From Dysgonamonadaceae bacterium (GTDB lineage: Bacteria; Bacteroidota; Bacteroidia; Bacteroidales; Azobacteroidaceae): DNA of 5,099 bases. The stretch is from positions 1 through 5,099 of the forward strand of contig JAISNS010000264.1 in the NCBI GenBank assembly GCA_031276105.1. The letters run 5' to 3'. Positions 1 to 5,099 of this stretch are shown here, piece by piece; the first letter of the stretch is position 1; each line of letters opens with the position of its first letter. The notes beneath the pieces are model-generated. The model saw only the letters and a program-made list of their open reading frames with translations. It did no database searches and was not told the origin of the DNA. Position numbers and translations under genes: made by a program.

Positions 1-664
1 CGGCGTCGGCTTTTCCTTTTATAAATGCGTCTTTGAAATCTTCTTTTTTGCCGGCGCCTCCGGAAGCAATGAGCGGAATGTTCAGCCAATCGGACAGTTC
101 GGCTAATGCTTCATTGGCATAACCGGTTTTAACGCCGTCGTGCGCCATGCTGGTGAAAAGGATTTCGCCGGCGCCCCGGTTTTCCGCTTCTTTTGCCCAT
201 GAAAAAAGTTCTTTGCCGGTTGAGATTCGTCCGCCGTTCAGGAAGCAGGTCCATTGCCCGTTTATCCAATCGGCGTCAATTGCGGTTACACAAACTTGTG
301 AGCCGAAGTTCCGGGCAATTTCTTCAATCAGATGCGGATTCCGAATGGCTGCAGAGTTGACGGAAACTTTGTCGGCTCCTGCGTTTAAGAGTTTGTCCAC
401 ATCTTTCAATTCGTTAATGCCTCCCCCGACGGTGAAGGGAATGTTGATTTGTGCGGCTACCCGGCGAACTAAATCCGGAAATGTTTTCCGGCCTTCGTGC
501 GACGCTGTAATATCCAAATAAACCAGTTCATCGGCTCCCTGTTCGCTGTATAACTTTCCCAGTTCAACGGGGTCGCCGGCATCGCGAAAATTGACGAAAT
601 TAACGCCTTTCACCGTAACGCCGTCCTTTACATCCAAACAGGGTATAATTCGTTTTGCTAACAT
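1..664 (-). CDS. hisF: Imidazole glycerol phosphate synthase cyclase subunit HisF (3' end cut off by window)
   Basis: HisF is the cyclase half of imidazole glycerol phosphate synthase. It combines PRFAR with ammonia delivered by HisH to give imidazole glycerol phosphate and AICAR in the cytoplasm. I read 221 residues from an ATG at 664-662, beginning [15 protein letters not shown]; the family is usually about 250 residues, so roughly 30 C-terminal residues lie outside the window. The reading aligns without gaps to my memory of Thermotoga HisF. Catalytic Asp11 and Asp130 (AIDAD) are present, as are Lys19, Asp51, Asp98 and the ammonia-gate residues Arg5, Glu46, Lys99 and Glu167. Phosphate-binding glycine motifs appear at 80-82 (GGG) and 201-205 (SGGAG). 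One oddity is Ala174 in SMAHDG, where Thermotoga has Asp; Asp176 is kept. The start lies two bases beyond the hisA stop, so the two are probably translationally coupled. Confidence 0.97.
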   Translation of the reverse strand, partial: MLAKRIIPCLDVKDGVTVKGVNFVNFRDAGDPVELGKLYSEQGADELVYLDITASHEGRKTFPDLVRRVAAQINIPFTVGGGINELKDVDKLLNAGADKVSVNSAAIRNPHLIEEIARNFGSQVCVTAIDADWINGQWTCFLNGGRISTGKELFSWAKEAENRGAGEILFTSMAHDGVKTGYANEALAELSDWLNIPLIASGGAGKKEDFKDAFIKGKADA

Positions 665-666
665 AA

Positions 667-1398
667 TCAATCCCGGTTTTCAATGTACGGAAGTAAATCT
701 TTCATTTTTATTTGCCCTTCATAAAGGGCTTTACCGATGATGACGGCCGGAATCCGTTCTGTCTCCAACCGTTCTATATCCTGCATCCCGCTGATACCGC
801 CGCTTGCGATCAGATAGACAAAAGAATCCTGCTCTTTTATTTGCTTATAGAGTTCGATATTAGGGCCTTCCAACATTCCGTCTTTGCCGATATCGGTACA
901 GATCACTTTGTTGATTCCCTGTTTGCGCCAATGCAGGATGAAGGGGGCGACTTCGTGTTCCGTGTCTTCCGTCCAGCCGGTAACCGATATTTTATTGTTG
1001 CGACAATCGGCGCCTAAAATGATGGATTGGCTTCCGAATTTATCTATCCAGCGTTGAAAAACGTCGGGTTCTCTGACGGCAATGCTTCCGCCGGTGATCA
1101 TGGCCGCGCCGCTGTTGAAGGCAATTTCCAAGTCGGAATCGGATTTTAAACCTCCGCCAAAATCAATAATCAGGGAGGTGCGGGAAGCAATTTTTTCCAA
1201 CGTCTTGTAGTTGATAATCCGGTTTGCTTTTGCTCCGTCCAAATCGACTACATGGAGGCGATGAACGCCGTGGTCTTCAAATTGTTTGGCTACTTCCAGC
1301 GGGTCTTCGTTATAAACCGTTTTCTGTTCGTAATTTCCCTGTGAAAGTCGTACGGCCTTTCCTTCCAAAATATCCAAGGCCGGAATAATTTCTATCAT
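667..1398 (-). CDS. hisA: Phosphoribosylformimino-5-aminoimidazole carboxamide ribotide isomerase HisA
   Basis: HisA catalyses the Amadori isomerisation of ProFAR to PRFAR, the fourth step of histidine synthesis, and so makes the substrate for HisH-HisF. The 243-residue product has the usual full length for this (beta/alpha)8 barrel. It starts [18 protein letters not shown], with catalytic Asp9 in PALDI. The second catalytic acid is Asp131 in LGADCRNN. Thr168 sits in the TDIGKDG loop (168-174), matching the conserved Thr of the family. Phosphate-binding loops are seen as FGGG (80-83), TGG (102-104), ASGG (198-201) and IGKALYEG (221-228). The ATG overlaps the hisH stop in an ATGA junction (1395-1398), and the TGA stop lies two bases before hisF. 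That spacing supports one operon. I see no missing key residue. Confidence 0.97.
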   Translation of the reverse strand: MIEIIPALDILEGKAVRLSQGNYEQKTVYNEDPLEVAKQFEDHGVHRLHVVDLDGAKANRIINYKTLEKIASRTSLIIDFGGGLKSDSDLEIAFNSGAAMITGGSIAVREPDVFQRWIDKFGSQSIILGADCRNNKISVTGWTEDTEHEVAPFILHWRKQGINKVICTDIGKDGMLEGPNIELYKQIKEQDSFVYLIASGGISGMQDIERLETERIPAVIIGKALYEGQIKMKDLLPYIENRD

Positions 1399-1985
1399 AA
1401 ATCCAGAAAGTTTTGTAAAATTCTTGCTCCTGTTTCTCCACTTTTTTCGGGATGAAATTGGGTGGCATAAAAGTTATCTTTGTGCATCGACGCGCTGAAA
1501 TTTTGTATATAATGAGTTTCTGCAATGGTGTAATCGTTCAACGGAACATAATAACTGTGCACAAAATAAACAAATTCTTCTTCCGAAAGTTCTTTATATA
1601 AAGCGCTTTTCAGGTTTGTTAATGTATTCCAGCCCATGTGTGGAATTTTATTTTCGCGCTTCTCTGTCCGGAAGCGTTGCACTGGAACATCAAAGATTCC
1701 CAGACAATCAACATTGCCTTCTTCGGAAGAACGGCATAAGAGCTGCATCCCAATACAGATACCTAATACGGGTTGTTTCAGTCCGATAATCAGTTCGTCC
1801 AACCGGTGTGCACGCAAATATTGCATCGTTTGAGTGGCTTCGCCTTGACCGGGAAAAATGATTTTATCGGCTTTCAGCAATTGTTCTTTATCGGCCGTAA
1901 TGACCGGTTCTATTCCCAAGCGTTTCAAGGCGAAATCGACGGAATAAATATTGCCTGCATTGTATTTTATTATTGCAACGTTCAA
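1395..1985 (-). CDS. hisH: Imidazole glycerol phosphate synthase glutaminase subunit HisH (TTG start)
   Basis: HisH is the class I glutamine amidotransferase subunit that hydrolyses glutamine and passes ammonia through the HisF barrel. The 196-residue product is full length. The catalytic triad is complete: Cys77 in LGICIGMQLL, and His178 and Glu180 in QFHPEKSGETG. The N-terminus NVAIIKYNAGN is the conserved HisH opening, with the TTG at 1985-1983 as its initiator. There is no upstream in-frame ATG before a TAA at 2000-1998, and the next Met is residue 54, so a TTG start is nearly forced. The oxyanion-strand motif reads PGQG (45-48), where the well-studied Thermotoga enzyme has PGVG. The gene follows rny by 35 bases without a visible terminator and overlaps hisA by four. 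It may therefore be read from an upstream rny transcript. Confidence 0.96.
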   Translation of the reverse strand: MNVAIIKYNAGNIYSVDFALKRLGIEPVITADKEQLLKADKIIFPGQGEATQTMQYLRAHRLDELIIGLKQPVLGICIGMQLLCRSSEEGNVDCLGIFDVPVQRFRTEKRENKIPHMGWNTLTNLKSALYKELSEEEFVYFVHSYYVPLNDYTIAETHYIQNFSASMHKDNFYATQFHPEKSGETGARILQNFLDL

Positions 1986-1989
1986 TTTA

Positions 1990-2012
1990 TTGATGGATTA
2001 TTCGATGGATTA
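1990..2012. repeat. Short direct repeat between rny and hisH
   Basis: Two 11-base near-copies, TTGATGGATTA (1990-2000) and TCGATGGATTA (2002-2012), are one base apart and differ at one position. They fill most of the 35-base gap between the rny stop and the hisH start. The copies contain no hairpin or T-run, so they are not a terminator. They may be a chance duplication or a local slippage product, and no function is evident. Confidence 0.5.
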
Positions 2013-2020
2013 CCGTTGAA

Positions 2021-3556
2021 TTATTTGGCAAATGCGACAGCTCTTGTTTCGCGGATGACTGTGATTTTCACTTGTCCCGGATAGGTCATTTCATCCTGTA
2101 TTTTCTTTGCTATTTCGTTCGACAGACTTTCCGTTTCAATATCATTGATCCGGTCTGCGCCGACAATTACACGCAGTTCACGTCCCGCCTGTATCGCATA
2201 CGTTTTCACTACGCCCGGATACGACAAGGCTAACTGTTCCAAGTCTTTCAACCGTTTGATGTAGGCTTCCACTATTTCGCGTCGCGCTCCCGGTCTTGCT
2301 CCCGAAATAGCGTCGCAAACCTGAACAATCGGGGCTAACAGGCTCGTCATTTCCACTTCGTCGTGGTGAGCGCCGATAGCGTTGGCGATGTCTGCTTTTT
2401 CCTTGTATTTTTCGGCCAGTTTCATTCCGAGTATAGCGTGCGGCAATTCCGGTTCGTCGTCAGGCACTTTGCCTATATCGTGCAACAATCCGGCTCGTTT
2501 GGCTTTTTTGGGGTTTAGTCCTAATTCGGCAGCCATAATCGCGCAAAGATTTGCGGTTTCGCGCGAGTGTTGCAACAAGTTCTGTCCGTAGGAAGAACGG
2601 TATTTCATCCGACCGATCATCCGGATTAGTTCGGGGTGCAATCCGTGGATACCCAGGTCGATGGTTGTTCGTTTACCGGTTTCGATAATTTCTTCTTCCA
2701 CCTGTTTGCGGACTTTATTCACAATTTCTTCGATACGGGCCGGATGGATGCGTCCGTCCTGAACCAATTGGTGTAAAGCCAGCCGGGCAACCTCTCTTCT
2801 TACCGGGTCGAATCCGGAAAGAATAATTGCTTCGGGAGTATCATCAACAATGATTTCGATACCGGTAGCGGATTCCAGGGCGCGGATGTTCCGGCCTTCG
2901 CGTCCGATAATCCGGCCTTTGATTTCGTCCGAATCGATATGGAAAACCGTGATGGCGTTTTCGATAGCCGTTTCGGTAGCTACCCGTTGAATGGATTGAA
3001 CGACAATCTTTTTGGCTTCTTTGTTTGCCGTCATTTTTGCTTCTTCCATTACTTCGTTGATATAAGCGGCGGCCGATGTTTGAGCCTCTTCTTTCAGGGA
3101 TTGGGCTAAGCGTTCTTTGGCTTCATTTGCCGAAATGCCCGAAAGCGCTTCCAATCGTTCGATTTCTAATTTATGGATTTTATCCAATTCCTGTTTTTTC
3201 TTTTCCAGCAAATCCAGTTGGTTTTCCAAATTTTCGCGAACCGTTTCCAATTCGTTCTTTTTCTTCTGTACTTCTTCGTATCGCTGATTGAGTCCTAATT
3301 CGCGCTGTTTCAGTCGCGTTTCTTGCGCTTGGATTTTGGAATTGCGGGCGTTCACTTGCTTTTCCAAGTCTGCTTTCAAAGAAATAAACTTTTCTTTTAC
3401 TTCCAAAAGCTTATTTTTCTTGATAGCTTCGGCTTCTTTCTCCGCTTCTTCGATAATTTTTTTACTTTTAACCCGGTTTAGATAATTAATTACCAACCAA
3501 GTAGATGAAGCTCCTGTTATCAGGCAGATAATTCCTACAACTATTGCTATACCCAT
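2021..3556 (-). CDS. rny: Ribonuclease Y, membrane-anchored endoribonuclease
   Basis: RNase Y starts decay and processing of many mRNAs by endonucleolytic cleavage and acts at the inner face of the membrane. The 511 residues match the usual size of about 510-520. In order I see an N-terminal membrane segment (about 2-26, [14 protein letters not shown] onward) and a long charged coiled coil (about 30-160, rich in Glu, Lys and Gln). A KH RNA-binding domain (about 205-270) follows, with its GxxG loop in IIGREGRN (216-223). An HD phosphohydrolase domain comes next, with His330, the HD pair His359-Asp360 (LLHDIGK), His397-His398 and Asp415 ([15 protein letters not shown]). The conserved end [16 protein letters not shown] is intact. 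The start is an ATG giving the anchor at once; no Shine-Dalgarno is obvious. A terminator separates rny from zapA upstream, yet I found no good match to the Bacteroidota promoter in the 62 AT-rich bases before the ATG. Confidence 0.98.
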   Translation of the reverse strand: MGIAIVVGIICLITGASSTWLVINYLNRVKSKKIIEEAEKEAEAIKKNKLLEVKEKFISLKADLEKQVNARNSKIQAQETRLKQRELGLNQRYEEVQKKKNELETVRENLENQLDLLEKKKQELDKIHKLEIERLEALSGISANEAKERLAQSLKEEAQTSAAAYINEVMEEAKMTANKEAKKIVVQSIQRVATETAIENAITVFHIDSDEIKGRIIGREGRNIRALESATGIEIIVDDTPEAIILSGFDPVRREVARLALHQLVQDGRIHPARIEEIVNKVRKQVEEEIIETGKRTTIDLGIHGLHPELIRMIGRMKYRSSYGQNLLQHSRETANLCAIMAAELGLNPKKAKRAGLLHDIGKVPDDEPELPHAILGMKLAEKYKEKADIANAIGAHHDEVEMTSLLAPIVQVCDAISGARPGARREIVEAYIKRLKDLEQLALSYPGVVKTYAIQAGRELRVIVGADRINDIETESLSNEIAKKIQDEMTYPGQVKITVIRETRAVAFAK

Positions 3557-3611
3557 ATTTTACTGTTTTTTTATGTTTAAATTTATATATTTTCTCTCTT
3601 TATATCCTGAT

Positions 3612-3661
3612 AAAAAAACACTACCCGTCTTTTAAGGTTATACTTAAAAAACGTAGCAGTG
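3612..3661 (-). terminator. Intrinsic terminator downstream of zapA
   Basis: On the minus strand, arms 3661-3643 and 3636-3619 form a stem of 18 pairs with a 6-base loop (3642-3637). The inner 11 pairs (CGTTTTTTAAG with CTTAAAAGACG) contain one wobble. The outer seven pairs contain two wobbles and are joined by a single bulged base at 3654. The stem is followed at once by seven T residues on the minus strand (3618-3612). There is no matching T-run in the plus direction, so it should stop transcripts leaving zapA. Read-through or an unrecognised promoter must then supply rny. Confidence 0.85.
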
Positions 3662-3669
3662 CGAAAAGG

Positions 3670-3700
3670 ATTGAGAGTTGAGAATGATGAATTATGAATT
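3670..3700. repeat. Low-complexity intergenic repeat touching the zapA 3' end
   Basis: On the minus strand this reads as near-repeated ATTCATAATTCATCATTC followed by TCAACTCTCAAT. It resembles the ATTCATAATTCAT-type strings scattered between genes in many Bacteroidales genomes (from memory; not searched). It overlaps the last codons of zapA, supplying the Ser and stop codon and part of the Asn codon. Confidence 0.5.
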
Positions 3701-3988
3701 GGATAAATAATCTTCCAATTCTTTGTTCAACTGTGCAATTTTATCAAACAACGGCGTAATATCCTCCTTTTTTTTTACTGTTAAATCATCCAATGAAAGA
3801 TGAAAAGCAATTAAAGCCAATAAATCTTTTGTTTCAAGATTAGTTTCGGAATAAACCGAATGATACTTGGATAATTTCCTGTTTATCCGCGTTGCTGCTT
3901 TTCTCACCATTTCTTCTTCCGACCGCTTACATATCAAAGGATAATATTCATCGGCAATATTCAATTGTATTTGAAATTTATCGGACAT
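3692..3988 (-). CDS. zapA: Cell division protein ZapA
   Basis: ZapA binds FtsZ and promotes bundling of its filaments in the division ring. The chosen 98-residue product starts MSDKFQIQLNIADEYYPL. It has the ZapA N-terminal domain, with the typical I-A-D-x-x-Y-P-L pattern and a K-R-S-E-E-E-x-x-R-K-A-A helix start at about 21-32. A helical, coiled-coil-prone C-terminal half (about 55-95) follows. I start it at the ATG 3988-3986. An ATG two codons upstream (3994) is possible, and the frame can be opened further to a TTG at 4024. That extension adds residues not typical of the family, so I discount it. It lies 52 bases after the ZapB-like gene and probably shares its promoter. The last codons fall in a repeat-like sequence, so the extreme C-terminus (SNS) may be strain-specific. 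The family call rests on sequence pattern and neighbours. Confidence 0.88.
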   Translation of the reverse strand: MSDKFQIQLNIADEYYPLICKRSEEEMVRKAATRINRKLSKYHSVYSETNLETKDLLALIAFHLSLDDLTVKKKEDITPLFDKIAQLNKELEDYLSNS

Positions 3989-4040
3989 GACCATTGATTT
4001 GTAATTGATTTTTATCTGTTCCAAGAATACAATGTATTCA

Positions 4041-4340
4041 TTAACTCAACGTATTTATCAATTTAATGCACTTATCAACCTCTCGCACTAACTGGGATAA
4101 TCTGTTTTTAGCTAATCCGAAATCTTTTTCTCGTACCGAAATTATCTTTGCTGTTTTCAGATTATCGTATTTGTTTTTTAAATTTTTATTTTCTTCCAAC
4201 AAGGTTTTATATGACTCATTCAAATCGTTTTGTTGCTTTTTCAGTGCGTCGTTCTCTTTTTTGAGTTTGTCGCAAACCGCGATTAATTGACGAACCCTTG
4301 TTTCAAATAGTCTTGCAAGTTTAATTTGCTCTGTTGTCAT
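4041..4340 (-). CDS. Small coiled-coil protein, ZapB-like, upstream of zapA
   Basis: The 99-residue product from ATG 4340 begins MTTEQIKLARLFETRVRQLI. Residues about 8-65 look like a continuous coiled coil: hydrophobic positions spaced in heptads among Lys, Glu, Asn and Gln (CDKLKKENDALKKQQNDLNE, then LLEENKNLKNKYDNLK). A conserved-looking tail near 75-99 reads AKNRLSQLVREVDKCIKLIN. No signal peptide, membrane segment or catalytic motif is visible. Proteins of this size and shape precede zapA in other Bacteroidota and are sometimes labelled ZapB-like, after the E. coli coiled-coil partner of ZapA. Similarity to E. coli ZapB itself cannot be claimed from sequence alone. The neighbour zapA, 52 bases on, makes a role in the division ring a reasonable inference. 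A promoter match lies just upstream. Confidence 0.85.
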   Translation of the reverse strand: MTTEQIKLARLFETRVRQLIAVCDKLKKENDALKKQQNDLNESYKTLLEENKNLKNKYDNLKTAKIISVREKDFGLAKNRLSQLVREVDKCIKLINTLS

Positions 4341-4358
4341 TTTAAACCAAATTCAGGA

Positions 4359-4389
4359 CAAAAATAAGAATAAGTTATGAAGATACAAA
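4359..4389 (-). promoter_or_regulatory. Bacteroidota-type promoter for the zapB-like/zapA genes
   Basis: On the minus strand, TTTG (4389-4386) is followed by a 19-base spacer and TATTTTTG (4366-4359). This is an exact match to the -33 TTTG and -7 TAnnTTTG boxes known for Bacteroides. Transcription would start near 4354, giving a leader of roughly 14 bases before the ATG at 4340. The region is AT-rich, which raises the chance of a random match, but position, spacing and direction all fit. Confidence 0.65.
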
Positions 4390-4456
4390 AAAAATGGGAA
4401 ATTTATTTTACAAAAGTTAGTAGAGGGGCATTTCAAATTGTCGTAACCTCGCTGTC

Positions 4457-4477
4457 ATTGCGGGCTTGATTCGCAAT
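4457..4477. repeat. Short dispersed-type inverted repeat (ATTGCG...CGCAAT)
   Basis: ATTGCG (4457-4462) and CGCAAT (4472-4477) are perfect 6-base arms around a 9-base loop, within the string GTCATTGCGGGCTTGATTCG. Very similar strings recur between genes in many bacterial genomes, which suggests a dispersed repeat here. That is from memory, and copy number in this genome is not visible. No T-run follows, so I do not call it a terminator. Confidence 0.5.
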
Positions 4478-4491
4478 CCCCTGATAGAACT

Positions 4492-4519
4492 AAGAACTAA
4501 GAGTTAAGAACTAAGAGTT
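4492..4519. repeat. Two tandem copies of a 14-base unit
   Basis: AAGAACTAAGAGTT occurs twice without a gap (4492-4505 and 4506-4519). A partial copy sits just to the left. It is noncoding, low in complexity, and lies inside the patchwork of repeats between the divergent genes. Confidence 0.85.
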
Positions 4520-4531
4520 ACGCGAAGCGCT

Positions 4532-4574
4532 CATCCGCCTTAATCCGCCCAGTCCGTGTCATCTGCGTTCCATT
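4532..4574. repeat. Dispersed-type noncoding repeat (ATCCGCC-rich)
   Basis: This stretch carries two ATCCGCC copies (4533-4539 and 4543-4549), then AGTCCGTGTCATCTGCGTTC. Strings of this form are familiar as intergenic repeats in Bacteroidota, from memory only. Its base composition is clearly richer in G and C than the flanks, which fits an inserted element. No reading frame or RNA family is recognised. Confidence 0.4.
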
Positions 4575-4595
4575 TGCGCGCCTCGCGCAGTTTTT
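4575..4595 (+). terminator. GC-rich hairpin with T-run, possible terminator or insulator
   Basis: TGCGCG (4575-4580) and CGCGCA (4584-4589) pair perfectly around a 3-base loop, followed by G and five T residues (4591-4595). It would end plus-strand transcription just before the promoter at 4609. No plus-strand gene lies upstream in this window, so it may only block stray transcripts, or be part of the adjoining repeat. Confidence 0.45.
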
Positions 4596-4608
4596 AATTG
4601 AAAAAACA

Positions 4609-4640
4609 TTTGCATAATTTGATTTATTGAATTACATTTG
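4609..4640 (+). promoter_or_regulatory. Bacteroidota-type promoter reading toward the gene at 4981
   Basis: TTTG (4609-4612), a 20-base spacer and TACATTTG (4633-4640) match the Bacteroides -33/-7 consensus exactly. The predicted start is near 4645. If this serves the 4981 gene, the leader is about 335 bases long and includes a short ORF, the AC microsatellite and a large inverted repeat. An ATG at 4672 sits at the more usual distance from such a promoter. Confidence 0.65.
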
Positions 4641-4671
4641 CAGCGGTTTTTGTAAAACATCAATAAAGAAT

Positions 4672-4807
<136 letters not shown>

Positions 4808-4815
<8 letters not shown>

Positions 4816-4943
4816 AGGTAAAAGGTACAAGGGGGGTACAAGGTATAAGGAGCAAGGTGCAGGAACGGCAAAGCCGCGTATCCTGTACCTTTTGCCTTTT
4901 ACCTTGCGCCTGGTCTTGTACCTTTTGCCTTTTACCTTTTGCC
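4808..4943. repeat. Imperfect inverted repeat built from AAGGTA-type units
   Basis: The left arm (4808-4864) is almost all purine-rich AAGG/TACAAGG units. The right arm (4881-4943) carries the complement, CCTTTTGCC and TTTTACCTT units in two near-copies (about 4886-4906 and 4919-4939). The centre is tight: GGTGCAGGA (4856-4864) pairs with TCCTGTACC (4881-4889) with one G-T mismatch, around a small CGGC-AAA-GCCG hairpin (4866-4876). Seven T residues follow (4946-4952), so RNA from the plus strand could fold into a long stem with a terminator-like end. It may be a dispersed repeat. Confidence 0.8.
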
Positions 4944-4980
4944 TCTTTTTTTATAAATCAACTAATTTTTTTTATTTATT

Positions 4981-5099
4981 ATGACAACAATTTTGCACAG
5001 AATCAAGGCGTATCTGTTTGATAACCCCTTGACCAAAGACGACGTAAACGATTACGTCGCAAGAGTGAGTTCGGAAAAATCATTGAGTATCGAAGACGT
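4981..5099 (+). CDS. N-terminus of a probable HU-like DNA-binding protein (cut off by window)
   Basis: An ATG at 4981 opens a frame that runs to the window edge, giving 39 complete codons. It begins MTTILHRIKAYLFDNPLTKD, then DVNDYVARVSSEKSLSIED. The pattern I-K-A-Y-L-x-D-N-x-L-T, then D-x-x-A-R-V-S-S-E-K-S-L, resembles the start of Bacteroidales proteins with an N-terminal HU/IHF-related DNA-binding domain, sometimes followed by an immunoglobulin-like domain. These are abundant in the order and their roles are poorly known. The assignment is from memory of the family and rests on 39 residues, so the fold is likely but the function open. The upstream sequence is AT-rich without a Shine-Dalgarno, as usual for this phylum. 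The best promoter is far upstream, at 4609-4640. Confidence 0.75.
   Translation, partial: MTTILHRIKAYLFDNPLTKDDVNDYVARVSSEKSLSIED

Noticed and set aside
147..521. Plus-strand ORF of 124 codons across hisF
   Set aside because: It is antisense to clearly conserved hisF sequence, and its product resembles nothing known. It is a shadow frame.
3563..3611. Promoter for rny in the AT-rich leader
   Set aside because: The best -7-like string, TAAATTTA on the minus strand, lacks the final G, and no TTTG lies at the right distance upstream.
3557..3691. Possible small structured RNA (such as 6S RNA) between zapA and rny
   Set aside because: Only one simple hairpin with a T-run is present, and about 30 bases separate it from zapA. 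I see neither the length nor the long closing stem with central bubble expected of 6S RNA.
3989..4024. Twelve-residue N-terminal extension of ZapA from a TTG at 4024
   Set aside because: The family-like sequence begins at MSDKFQIQLN, and two ATG codons are available there (3994 and 3988). The extension adds nothing typical of ZapA.
4881..4943. TACCTTTTG strings as Bacteroidota -7 boxes for the 4981 gene
   Set aside because: They have one extra base compared with TAnnTTTG and occur as part of the repeat units, so they are more likely repeat sequence than promoters.

Overview
The window looks like chromosomal DNA from a member of the phylum Bacteroidota, most likely order Bacteroidales. Several things point this way. 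Two sites match the Bacteroidota promoter pattern (TTTG, 19-20 bases, TAnnTTTG), and clear Shine-Dalgarno sequences are missing. The gene set is a ZapB-like/ZapA pair, RNase Y and hisH-hisA-hisF. The rightmost gene starts like the HU-related DNA-binding proteins common in this order. All of this is read from sequence and memory of the families; no search was run.

Layout. Bases 1-4340 are coded on the minus strand. In transcription order (right to left) they hold a small coiled-coil protein resembling ZapB, the FtsZ-ring protein ZapA, a strong intrinsic terminator, RNase Y, and then the histidine genes hisH, hisA and hisF. HisF runs off the left edge. hisH and hisA overlap by four bases, and hisA and hisF are two bases apart. 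HisH and HisF together form imidazole glycerol phosphate synthase, and HisA makes its substrate, so the three genes encode consecutive steps. Only 35 bases separate rny from hisH, with no visible terminator, so the his genes may share a transcript with rny.

Bases 4341-4980 form a 640-base intergenic region between divergent genes. It holds a good minus-strand promoter for the zapB-like/zapA pair and a patchwork of short repeats. It also holds a hairpin with a T-run and a good plus-strand promoter. Further right come a perfect (AC)26 microsatellite and a purine/pyrimidine-asymmetric imperfect inverted repeat about 136 bases long. Just after that repeat, at 4981, a plus-strand gene begins and runs off the right edge.

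The genes themselves are ordinary housekeeping genes. The most unusual part is 4609-4980: a promoter, then a short ORF containing the AC tract, then the inverted repeat, all in the apparent leader of the 4981 gene. A gain of one AC unit would put the short ORF into a frame that stays open until it overlaps the 4981 start codon. That is consistent with slippage-sensitive control, but it is unproven and may be a chance result of inserted repeats. I see no clear new biological system.
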